Assembly: GCA_947177465.1 (NCBI GenBank)
Contig: CAMWUP010000155.1
Location: 1-5,767, forward strand
Source: an uncultured Lachnospiraceae bacterium
GTDB taxonomy: Bacteria; Bacillota; Clostridia; Lachnospirales; Lachnospiraceae
Reading direction: 5' to 3'
DNA length: 5,767 nt
Part shown: positions 1-5,767 of the stretch, piece by piece
Position numbering within the stretch: position 1 is the stretch's first letter
Layout of the letters: each line of letters begins with the position of its first letter
Made by a program: the position numbers and the translations under genes
The notes under the pieces: generated by a model
The model's database searches: none
What the model was told of the DNA's origin: nothing
Seen by the model: only the letters and a program-made list of their open reading frames with translations

Positions 1-2162
1 ATTATGAGGAGGTTTTGGAGCTGTATCAGAAAAACCTCGCCGGAAATGACATGCTTTTTGCCAGCCTCTATAACAATGTAAGCCTTTTGTATCAGGAAAT
101 GGATAATTTCGGAAAGGCGAAGGAGAATCTGCTGAAAGCGCTGCCTATCGTACAGGTCAATGAAGACACATACTTTGAGGAGGCCGTCACCTATGCCAAT
201 CTTGCCTCCACCTGTCTTGTGCTTCATGAGGAGGAAGCCGCTATGGAATACTGCAGGCGGGCGATAGAGCTGTTTGAAGCGCACGGTATTCAGGATTCCC
301 ATTACTGTGCAGTACTGTCATCCATGGGGACGTATTACTATGGAAAAGGCGAATACAAAAAGGCGGCGGACTGCTTTAAAAGGGCAATGGCAGGCGTAAA
401 GGCGTCTTTGGGAGAGAACGAGTCTTATCAAAGATTGGCAAACAATTTAGAAGAGTGCGAAAGGGCACAAAGGGAGGATGCGATGGAACAGACAACAAAT
501 GTAAAGGAACCGATGACCGGTCTTGCACTGTGCAGGGCGTATTATGAGGAATACGGCAAAGCCATGATTCATGAGAAATTTGCAGATTATGAGGACAAAA
601 TTGCCGTAGGTCTCTGCGGTGAAGGCTCAGACTGTTTCGGTTATGACGATGAGGTATCCAGAGACCACGACTGGGGTCCCGGTTTTGCCATGTGGATGAA
701 TATAGAGGTTTATGATGAAATCGGAAAAGAGCTGCAGAAGGCATATGAGGAACTGCCCAAAGAGTTTATGGGTTTTCGCCGTGCTGTGACAAAGCGTGCC
801 GGCAGACGTGTGGGCGTATGTACCATAGCCAGCTTTTTCCAGAGGCTTCTTATATCCGAAGACTGTACCTCGATGATAGATATTGTGTCAGGTGCGTACA
901 GGCTCGAGGAAGAGAGCGGAAAAGTGACAGAGGTGCGGGGGGACCATCCCTATTTCCCCGGCAGTGTGGAGGAGAAGGTAAAGCTGCTTAAGGCATGTGC
1001 AAAGGAAGGGCAGCTTATCGTATACTGGGATGACATTGCGGACGAAGCGCTGGCGGCGGCAGTAAACGGAGAAGTATTTCGGGATGATGAAGGAACCTTC
1101 TCGGCGATTCGGGAGTTTTTGAGAACCGGAATTCCGGAAGATGTGTACTACTTAAAGCTGACAAATGCCTGCGCACGTTTTGCACAGGCGGCGCAGTACA
1201 ATTTTTCCAGAATGGCAGCGAGAAACGATATGGTAGCTGCCGAGCTTTCCTTGGCAGAGGGAATGAAGCATGCAATGAAAATTCTGTATTATCTGGCAGG
1301 AAAGCATCCGCTGCATGACAAGTGGCTTCACAGGGGCATTGCAGAGATTGCGGATTATGAAAAGGAAGCGGAGCTGATTCAGAAAATTGTGGAAGGCGAG
1401 GTAACGGCGGAACAAACGGCGCTTGTGGAAGAGCTTGCCCAAGGGCTTGCAGACAGGCTTTATGCGGCAGATGTCATAAGCAGCCGAGAAAGCTTTTTAG
1501 AGTTTCATGTAGATGAGCTGTATAAAAAAGAAGGGCTTTCAGAATTGCCGGACGGAGAGTTGATTGAGGAAATTGTGGAAGCAGAGTTTGAAGCTTTTGA
1601 TAAAGTAAAAAATGTGGGCGGCAGGGCTTCCTGTCAGAATAACAGGCCTACTTTTTCCATTATGCGCAAAAGCCAGTACATGACATGGGAGCGGAAAATG
1701 CTGATTCAGTATCTGTATGATTTTCAGTCGGAATACAAGCGGGGGCGCAATCTGATTGAGGAAAAATACGGAAGGATGATGGAAAGCACATCACCTGAGG
1801 AATACGCGCAGATAGCAGAGCGTTTTCCGGCTCTGTCCGAGGAGAAAAAGCAGATAATCGAGGCCATTGTGCAGATTCAGGTAGGATTTATGGAGGAGTT
1901 TGCCGGACAGTTCCCCCGCCTTGCAGGTAATGCCAGATTGATTCACACCAGTGAAGACAGTCTTGACGACACTTCCTACGAGACCTATCTGCGGGGGGAA
2001 CTGGGCACGTATTCAGATAAAATGCTTGAGCTGTACGGACGCTTTGTGGTCAGAATGTGTCAGGAAGGAAAAAACCTTGCTGCGCTTACTATGGAAAACA
2101 GTGCGCACTTGTACGGCTACCAAAGCCTTGCAGAAGCAGAGCAGCACTGTGAGTTCAATTAA
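1..2162 (+). CDS. TPR-DUF4037-DUF4125 fusion protein, 5' partial
   Basis: The frame is open to the left edge (first full codon at 3) and reads a TPR helix, so the gene starts upstream. The TTG at 15 has no claim as a start beyond being the first possible one; residues below count from it. Three TPR-like units cover about 16-45, 57-90 and 98-128, a likely protein-binding scaffold. Residues about 165-440 resemble DUF4037, with G204-S205, G209 and the cluster S215-R-D217-H-D219-W-G. This fits the GS...G...SDxD pattern of nucleotidyltransferase-fold enzymes, which suggests D217 and D219 as metal ligands. A helical stretch (about 465-505) leads to a C-terminal module (about 515-710) resembling DUF4125, with GGRASCQ at 535-541, MRKSQ at 550-554, KYGRMMEST at 584-592 and SYETYLRGEL at 654-663. 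No signal peptide or membrane segment is visible. The family calls are from memory; substrate and role are unknown. It converges on the next gene with 3 bp between stops. Confidence 0.85.
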   Translation, partial: YEEVLELYQKNLAGNDMLFASLYNNVSLLYQEMDNFGKAKENLLKALPIVQVNEDTYFEEAVTYANLASTCLVLHEEEAAMEYCRRAIELFEAHGIQDSHYCAVLSSMGTYYYGKGEYKKAADCFKRAMAGVKASLGENESYQRLANNLEECERAQREDAMEQTTNVKEPMTGLALCRAYYEEYGKAMIHEKFADYEDKIAVGLCGEGSDCFGYDDEVSRDHDWGPGFAMWMNIEVYDEIGKELQKAYEELPKEFMGFRRAVTKRAGRRVGVCTIASFFQRLLISEDCTSMIDIVSGAYRLEEESGKVTEVRGDHPYFPGSVEEKVKLLKACAKEGQLIVYWDDIADEALAAAVNGEVFRDDEGTFSAIREFLRTGIPEDVYYLKLTNACARFAQAAQYNFSRMAARNDMVAAELSLAEGMKHAMKILYYLAGKHPLHDKWLHRGIAEIADYEKEAELIQKIVEGEVTAEQTALVEELAQGLADRLYAADVISSRESFLEFHVDELYKKEGLSELPDGELIEEIVEAEFEAFDKVKNVGGRASCQNNRPTFSIMRKSQYMTWERKMLIQYLYDFQSEYKRGRNLIEEKYGRMMESTSPEEYAQIAERFPALSEEKKQIIEAIVQIQVGFMEEFAGQFPRLAGNARLIHTSEDSLDDTSYETYLRGELGTYSDKMLELYGRFVVRMCQEGKNLAALTMENSAHLYGYQSLAEAEQHCEFN

Positions 2163-2165
2163 ATT

Positions 2166-2408
2166 TTAAAAACCAGCCATCATGAGACCAATTAATTGGT
2201 CTCTTTGGGTGGCGGCTTCCGCACCCTTTCCCTTTCTTGCCATGCTTTCAAGCTCCAGCTTGTTGGCGTCAATGCGCATCAGCTTTTCTTTAAATTCCTT
2301 CTGTTCCCGTTCTGCTTCGTCGGCTCTTCTCTCGGCTCTTGCGCGGTACTGCAGTTTCAGGGTGTTTTCCATGGAATTGATTAATTGTTTCATATCTGCT
2401 GCCATCAT
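2166..2408 (-). CDS. Small charged coiled-coil protein, function unknown
   Basis: This 80-residue protein is not one I recognise. Residues about 5-60 are strongly helical and charged (runs of E, K, R and A with heptad-like L/M spacing), which predicts a coiled coil. Residues 60-68 are a flexible Gly/Ala/Lys stretch, and the C-terminus (about 70-80, RDQLIGLMMAGF) is hydrophobic. There are no cysteines, no signal peptide and no clear membrane span. The start is supported by an AAGGAGA ribosome site 9 bases upstream of ATG at 2408; a second ATG follows at once. It lies 130 bp after the BlaR1-like gene on the same strand, so it could be read through from that operon or use its own weak promoter. 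The opposite strand is also open (2182-2487) but lacks recognisable protein character, so the minus-strand reading is preferred. It may be an assembly or adaptor protein; this is a guess from composition alone. Confidence 0.7.
   Translation of the reverse strand: MMAADMKQLINSMENTLKLQYRARAERRADEAEREQKEFKEKLMRIDANKLELESMARKGKGAEAATQRDQLIGLMMAGF
2184..2203. repeat. Perfect 20-bp palindrome in the convergent 3' ends
   Basis: The arms GAGACCAATT and AATTGGTCTC are perfect complements. As RNA this gives an 8-bp stem with a TTAA loop on either strand. It begins 21 bases after the stop of the plus-strand gene and lies within codons for residues about 69-75 of the minus-strand small protein. On the plus strand only TTT follows, so it is at best a weak intrinsic terminator for the TPR-DUF4037-DUF4125 gene. 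It could instead be a protein-binding site. The palindrome is certain; any function is inference. Confidence 0.75.
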
Positions 2409-2417
2409 ATTGGGATA

Positions 2418-2424
2418 TCTCCTT
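2418..2424 (-). promoter_or_regulatory. Ribosome binding site of the 80-residue gene
   Basis: Read on the minus strand this is AAGGAGA, 9 bases before the ATG at 2408. It is the main evidence that the small minus-strand frame, rather than the overlapping plus-strand frame, is the real gene. Confidence 0.7.
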
Positions 2425-2474
2425 CTGAACTTATTTATGGTAACGCTGATTAAAGCGCTTCTCTATGTATTTAT

Positions 2475-2505
2475 CGGCAGCTTTTGAAATTATATAATGC
2501 TGCCG
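2475..2505 (-). promoter_or_regulatory. Hairpin in the gap after the BlaR1-like gene
   Basis: The arms CGGCAGC (2475-2481) and GCTGCCG (2499-2505) are exact inverted repeats of 7 bp with a 17-base AT-rich loop. No T-run follows on either strand, so a rho-independent terminator is weakly supported. The loop holds a TATAAT hexamer on the minus strand (2494-2489) that could be the -10 of the small downstream gene, but I see no good -35 at the right spacing. The rest of the 2409-2538 gap holds only the ribosome site and an AAGCGCTT palindrome at 2453-2460. Confidence 0.35.
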
Positions 2506-2538
2506 CTGGTCTGTTTGTTACAAAATAGTGGCTTTCTG

Positions 2539-5046
2539 TTATTCGATACCCCACCCGTCAAGGGAGAAAAAGCCATAACCGGTATCCAGATTGTGCAGTC
2601 CATAGCAGCCCAGAGTATCATTGGAATCCAGATATTCCCTTCGTTCAGGCTGCCAGAGCTGGAAATCTATTGCGCCATATAGCTCAGTGCCCGGGGTATG
2701 TCCTTGCGCATTGGGAGAATAGAGGATAAACTGCGCGTTTTCCTTTGGCATGTTGTTATTTGCATCCGAAAAGCCGTAGGGCGTACTTGCAATATAGCGG
2801 GTCCCGTCTGCAATCCACTCTTCGCCAATTTCATGTTCCGTATCCAGAACCAGTTCATCCAAGGTCAAACGCCAACTGGAATCGCTTAACTGTACAATGT
2901 CTTTAAAGCTGCCGTGAAACCTGCAGATATACTGCGTACCGTTCGGATAGTCTGCTTCGTAAGACCCCATGTCGGAATCCGAATATATTCCGGTAAAAGA
3001 GCCATCCGGATGGAGTGAAAGGACAGTTCGCCATCCGCCTGCGCCGCTGCAGAACATCATTTCTAAGATGTAGTCAAAGGGGAGACCGGCGGAAGAGACG
3101 GTGGAGAGCGGCCGAGAGGCGGAAGACTCCAGCGCTTCCTGCAGTAGTCTTAGGTTTTCTGACAGGGACTTTGCATTGTCCCTTGAAAATTCAGGTTTAT
3201 AACTGTCAAAAAGAGTACTGAGGTCGTCCTCTAGTTTTCCGGTTCTTTCAAAGGTAGCTAAAAGGTTATAATCCGTATTGAGCAGCTGCGTGCTTTGGGC
3301 AAGATAACCATTTATCTCTTCCATAAAGGATGCAATTTCCTCAGGATTGAATTTATCATGGGAAGGTGCATCAAAATTTACATCAATTCTAATTTTGTTG
3401 TAGGTTATAGTTTCATATCCGTCTTTCAAAGTAAACAATTCATAGCTATAGCTGAATATACCTTGATACAAAGCAGGGTCATAGTGCAGCAGATAGCTTT
3501 CCCCATCCAAAATGCACAAGAACAGTGCGTTCCAGCCTACATGGGCATAATTGCCTTCCGTGTAAAAAATCCGCTCATCATTTTCATATATTTCCACAGC
3601 CTGTCCGTTGCCGCCGTCTATTTCTTTCAGTACCAGAGTTTCTTCTATGCCGTTCCGGTTTAAATCCAGAATAAGTGGCAGGCTTGCATCAGGCGCGCTG
3701 GTGCCATCTGAATTTGTGTCAGAACCAAGAGACGAGACAGGATCCGGTGATTCTGTGCTGTTCAGAGTGATATCGGAACCAGATGGTACGTCGGCTGCAA
3801 GCAGTGTGCATAGCTGCTCCAAAAGCGGCAAATCTATTTGTCCGGAATCTGTCCGATAGAGCTTATCGTGATATGCAATTTGGTTTTCGTCCAGTACGGA
3901 TAAGCTTTCTATCTCATTTCCGTCCTTGTCATACCATGTGATTTGATAAAGCCATTCGTCAGACCCTTGCGCGCCTGTTCTTTCGTAGTGATACTGCATA
4001 ATATCTGCGGAAAGCGTTTCCAGCGGAGCGCCTGAGAGCCTTACGGGTTCTTCGCTGTCTGACGAGGTTATAAGTGCCAAAGCCGCATCTGTCAAATCAA
4101 ATACCTTATCGGAATAGGGATTGGTCAGAAAACAGATTGTTACAATGAGGCAGACGGCAAGGGCGGCTGCAACAATCCAGATAGTCGGCCGTTTGTAGCT
4201 CAATATGGACTTTACCCGTTTCTTTATATCGGATTCTCCAAAGGCAAGCGGGCAGGCAGTGATTCGGCGGCGGTCTGCGCTGCAGTTGAGCAGGGCCTGG
4301 GAATAGTCTGCCCTTGCTTCATTGCCATATTCCCGTATTACCTTTTCGTCGCAGGCAAGCTCGATGTCTCTACACAGCAGAATATAACTCAGCCACATCA
4401 GCGGATTGAACCAGTAAACTGCCAGCAGCAAAAAACCAAAGGGCTTCCACCAATGGTCCAAACGGTGTAAATGCGCCTGTTCATGTGCCAGCACAGGCTC
4501 CGTTGATTCCGGTGACAGCAAAAAGGGAATATATATTTTGGGCTTGATGATGCCGAGGATAACGGGGGAGGCAATGTTCTCGCTTTGATAAATATTATCC
4601 TGAAGGAGAATGGCAGTATTGACCCTTTTGCGCAGGCGTCCATAGCTTATCGCAGCATATAAAAGCAGGAAAACGACGCCGACACACCAAAAAGCAGCCA
4701 GTGCGGGAAGCCATATCTGGAGTGGATTTACGCTTGCGCCGGGACTCGGCGTAAAGCTGTGCTCTATAATAGGATTGAGCGCATTATTTATAACAGGAAT
4801 ACCGCTTTCAATCGAAGGTTCTGCCTCCAGCATGATTTCAGGGCGAATCGTTTCGGCGCTGGGAATCATGCTCAAAGCGCTTTCTATGGAAAAAGGGCAG
4901 ATAAGGCGGATAGCCACAATCCCCCAGAGAAGTACATTGACCCATCTCGGCGCTTTCTGCAAAGCAGGGCGCAGAACAAGAACCAGCAGAATAAGCCAGC
5001 TTGCGGCAACGCTCATGTTGATAAGCTTTAAAAATAAATTTGTCAT
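2539..5046 (-). CDS. BlaR1/MecR1-type M56 sensor metalloprotease with atypical ectodomain
   Basis: This 835-residue protein has likely membrane spans at about 4-26, 34-50, 108-132, 202-224 and 288-307. The M56 zinc site is intact: H188-E189-Q-A-H192, with E229 of the ELACD motif as probable third ligand. Known BlaR1/MecR1 proteins sense beta-lactams through a C-terminal penicillin-binding domain and trigger loss of the BlaI/MecI repressor. Here that domain is absent. Residues about 311-835 instead form an extracellular region of three parts: a small module (about 315-418), a Ser/Asp/Pro-rich linker (about 420-455) leading to a module opening with a calcium-loop-like DLNRNG (461-466), and a C-terminal module (about 655-834) with SGAGGW (667-672), DGSF, SDSDMGSY and PNGTQYIC. 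The last resembles a domain of unknown function in clostridial secreted proteins. The start overlaps the repressor stop as ATGA, with a modest AAGGGGG site 6 bases upstream, implying coupled translation. The ligand is unknown. Confidence 0.9.
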   Translation of the reverse strand: MTNLFLKLINMSVAASWLILLVLVLRPALQKAPRWVNVLLWGIVAIRLICPFSIESALSMIPSAETIRPEIMLEAEPSIESGIPVINNALNPIIEHSFTPSPGASVNPLQIWLPALAAFWCVGVVFLLLYAAISYGRLRKRVNTAILLQDNIYQSENIASPVILGIIKPKIYIPFLLSPESTEPVLAHEQAHLHRLDHWWKPFGFLLLAVYWFNPLMWLSYILLCRDIELACDEKVIREYGNEARADYSQALLNCSADRRRITACPLAFGESDIKKRVKSILSYKRPTIWIVAAALAVCLIVTICFLTNPYSDKVFDLTDAALALITSSDSEEPVRLSGAPLETLSADIMQYHYERTGAQGSDEWLYQITWYDKDGNEIESLSVLDENQIAYHDKLYRTDSGQIDLPLLEQLCTLLAADVPSGSDITLNSTESPDPVSSLGSDTNSDGTSAPDASLPLILDLNRNGIEETLVLKEIDGGNGQAVEIYENDERIFYTEGNYAHVGWNALFLCILDGESYLLHYDPALYQGIFSYSYELFTLKDGYETITYNKIRIDVNFDAPSHDKFNPEEIASFMEEINGYLAQSTQLLNTDYNLLATFERTGKLEDDLSTLFDSYKPEFSRDNAKSLSENLRLLQEALESSASRPLSTVSSAGLPFDYILEMMFCSGAGGWRTVLSLHPDGSFTGIYSDSDMGSYEADYPNGTQYICRFHGSFKDIVQLSDSSWRLTLDELVLDTEHEIGEEWIADGTRYIASTPYGFSDANNNMPKENAQFILYSPNAQGHTPGTELYGAIDFQLWQPERREYLDSNDTLGCYGLHNLDTGYGFFSLDGWGIE

Positions 5047-5414
5047 AGTGCGCCCCCTTGCCGAAAACGGTCGATTATCTGCTGAATCTCATCAATATCA
5101 TTTTCTGTTACCTTACGGTGTCTGGTAAAAGCAGCAATAAAGGAAGGAAGGGAATTGTCAAATTTTTTCTCCACAAGTTCTTCGATTTCGGCGGTCTGCG
5201 CTTCATTCTTAGAGATAAGTGATGTAACAATGGTATTTTCATTTTTCAGAACACCGCGGTCTGACAGACGTTTTATGACGGTGTAGGTAGTGGAGCTTTT
5301 CCAACCCAGTTTTTCTTTGCACAAAGCAACCAGTTCACTGCTTTTAATCGGTTCATGTTCCCACAGAATCAGGCAGAAGCGGTATTCACTTTCAAAAATC
5401 TTTGGCGCATCCAT
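5043..5414 (-). CDS. BlaI/MecI/CopY-family transcriptional repressor
   Basis: This 123-residue protein has the usual length and layout of BlaI/MecI repressors. The N-terminal winged helix is residues about 6-70: FESEYRFCLILWEHEPI opens helix 1, and the recognition helix W38-K-SSTTYTVIKRL matches the family's W-x-x-x-T-x-x-T-x-x-x-R-L pattern. The C-terminal helices (about 72-120) form the dimer arm. By family knowledge it should bind palindromic operators as a dimer and be inactivated when the partner M56 protease is triggered. Aligned by eye with staphylococcal BlaI, whose cleaved bond is Asn101-Phe102, the equivalent here is A95-F96: the Phe is kept and the Asn is replaced. The start has an excellent AAGGAGGA site (5422-5429) 7 bases upstream. 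It is first in the operon and overlaps the sensor gene by 4 bp. Two palindromes in its promoter imply autoregulation. The true target may also include genes outside this window. Confidence 0.93.
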   Translation of the reverse strand: MDAPKIFESEYRFCLILWEHEPIKSSELVALCKEKLGWKSSTTYTVIKRLSDRGVLKNENTIVTSLISKNEAQTAEIEELVEKKFDNSLPSFIAAFTRHRKVTENDIDEIQQIIDRFRQGGAL

Positions 5415-5439
5415 AAGGTGTTCCTCCTTTTACACATAG

Positions 5440-5453
5440 TCTAATACATTAGA
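5440..5453. promoter_or_regulatory. Repressor operator O1 (proximal)
   Basis: TCTAATACATTAGA is a palindrome with perfect 6-bp arms around a central AC. It lies between the predicted transcription start and the ribosome site of the repressor gene, at roughly +4 to +18. Its near identity to the second site makes repressor binding the simplest explanation. Confidence 0.75.
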
Positions 5454-5463
5454 TTACATTGAG

Positions 5464-5492
5464 AGTCTAACACGTTAGAGTGAATGTGTCAA
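5464..5492 (-). promoter_or_regulatory. Sigma-A promoter of the repressor-sensor operon
   Basis: On the minus strand the -35 is a perfect TTGACA (5492-5487). After a 17-base spacer comes TAGACT (5469-5464), a 4/6 match to TATAAT. The predicted start is near 5457, giving a leader of about 43 bases. The -10 and part of the spacer overlap operator O2, so a bound repressor would block RNA polymerase directly. Confidence 0.75.
5466..5479. promoter_or_regulatory. Repressor operator O2 (on the -10)
   Basis: TCTAACACGTTAGA has perfect 6-bp arms around AC and differs from O1 at one symmetric pair of bases (T/C and A/G). Its centre is 26 bp from that of O1, about 2.5 helical turns. The symmetric, compensated change is what is expected of a protein-bound dyad under selection. 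Confidence 0.75.
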
Positions 5493-5520
5493 TAGATTTC
5501 ACTATGTACACGGAGTTATA

Positions 5521-5621
5521 AAATATAAAAGACTTCTTAATCAAAATAAATACAAAAGAGCCACAGCATAGCATTTATGCGGTACTTAGGCATTTGCGAA
5601 ACTGGTTATATGGCAAGTGTC
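5521..5621. other. AT-rich intergenic stretch with no supported gene
   Basis: The first 45 bases are A-rich and featureless. GCATTTATGC (5571-5580) is a short palindrome, and CGGTACTTAG (5580-5589) is repeated in inverted form at 5706-5715. No open frame of useful length with a ribosome site is present on either strand. The only ATG frame noted, at 5610, encodes 9 codons and has no ribosome site. Confidence 0.5.
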
Positions 5622-5759
5622 ATTGTGGATGTTGTATAATCCAACACAGACACGCTTTCGCTCCAAGTTTACCGTAGCGGTACATAAGCTGCCAAAATAC
5701 GGCAGCTAAGTACCGACGGTAAACAAGGGTCTGCTTATGGAATATACAACATGCACAAT
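5622..5759. repeat. Nested imperfect inverted repeat, possible MITE or structured RNA
   Basis: The outer arms 5622-5642 and 5739-5759 match at 19 of 21 positions. Inside them CAGAC (5647-5651) pairs with GTCTG (5729-5733), GTTTACCGT (5667-5675) with ACGGTAAAC (5716-5724), CGGTAC (5678-5683) with GTACCG (5710-5715), and AGCTGCC (5687-5693) with GGCAGCT (5701-5707) around a 7-base loop, AAAATAC. The whole could fold into one long interrupted hairpin on either strand. No T-run follows it, so it is not an intrinsic terminator. The outer arms may be terminal repeats of a small mobile element, or the end of an insertion sequence lying to the right. I see no coding frame inside and no certain target duplication. 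The element may continue past the window edge. Confidence 0.6.
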
Positions 5760-5767
5760 TCGTGACT

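Noticed and set aside
15..17. TTG at 15 as the true start of the first gene
   Set aside because: The frame continues upstream to the window edge with residues that complete a TPR helix, so the start most likely lies outside.
376..744. 122-codon open frame on the minus strand
   Set aside because: It is antisense to the conserved TPR/DUF4037 coding region, has low-complexity His/Pro/Arg/Leu composition and shows no family motif.
2182..2487. 101-codon plus-strand frame opposite the small coiled-coil gene
   Set aside because: The Ser/Leu/Phe-rich sequence is what a Glu/Lys/Arg-rich antisense gene produces, and the minus-strand frame has the strong ribosome site.
3351..3362. SxxK match (SHDK, residues 562-565) in the sensor ectodomain as a penicillin-binding site
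   Set aside because: It lacks the STYK-like context, and no KTG-type motif or other transpeptidase signature follows.
3295..3663. 122-codon open frame on the plus strand
   Set aside because: It is a shadow of the BlaR1-like ectodomain on the other strand and has no convincing ribosome site or recognisable protein character.
5610..5639. Nine-codon plus-strand frame starting ATGGCAAGT
   Set aside because: It has no ribosome site and overlaps the left outer arm of the inverted repeat; too short to support.
5622..5759. Integron attC site
   Set aside because: The outer arms do not carry the GTTRRRY and RYYYAAC core sites in the required places, and no gene cassette is visible.
5622..5759. Rho-independent terminator or T-box leader
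   Set aside because: No T-run follows the hairpin on either strand, and I could not find T-box features such as the AGTA-type bulge or an antiterminator sequence.

Overview
The window looks like chromosomal DNA from a gut-type Firmicute, most likely a member of the Clostridia close to Lachnospiraceae. The reasons are moderate GC in genes with AT-rich gaps, strong AGGAGG-type ribosome sites, a BlaI/BlaR1 pair with a long clostridial-style ectodomain, and a TPR-DUF4037-DUF4125 protein of a kind I associate with that group. The genus cannot be named from this sequence. All family names rest on motif recognition, not on searches.

Layout. Bases 1-2162 (+) hold the 3' part of a large cytosolic protein: tetratricopeptide repeats, a nucleotidyltransferase-like DUF4037 module and a C-terminal DUF4125 module. 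Its reading frame is open to the left edge, so the true start lies outside the window. Three bases after its stop lies the stop of a convergent 80-residue coiled-coil protein (2166-2408, -), whose 3' end contains a perfect 20-bp palindrome. A 130-bp gap with a hairpin separates this from a two-gene minus-strand operon: a BlaI/MecI-type repressor (5043-5414) and an 835-residue BlaR1/MecR1-type M56 membrane metalloprotease (2539-5046). These two overlap by 4 bp (ATGA).

The operon is preceded by a well-formed sigma-A promoter. Two near-identical 14-bp palindromes, TCTAAYACRTTAGA, sit on the -10 element and just after the predicted start of transcription. The likely circuit is autoregulation: the repressor shuts off its own promoter, the protease senses an extracellular signal through a non-penicillin-binding ectodomain, and repressor cleavage relieves repression. 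No beta-lactamase or PBP gene is present, so neither the ligand nor any further target is known.

The right end (5521-5767) has no gene I can support. It contains a striking nested imperfect inverted repeat of about 138 bp (5622-5759) that may be a MITE, an insertion-sequence end or a structured RNA, together with three copies of a CGGTACWTAR motif.
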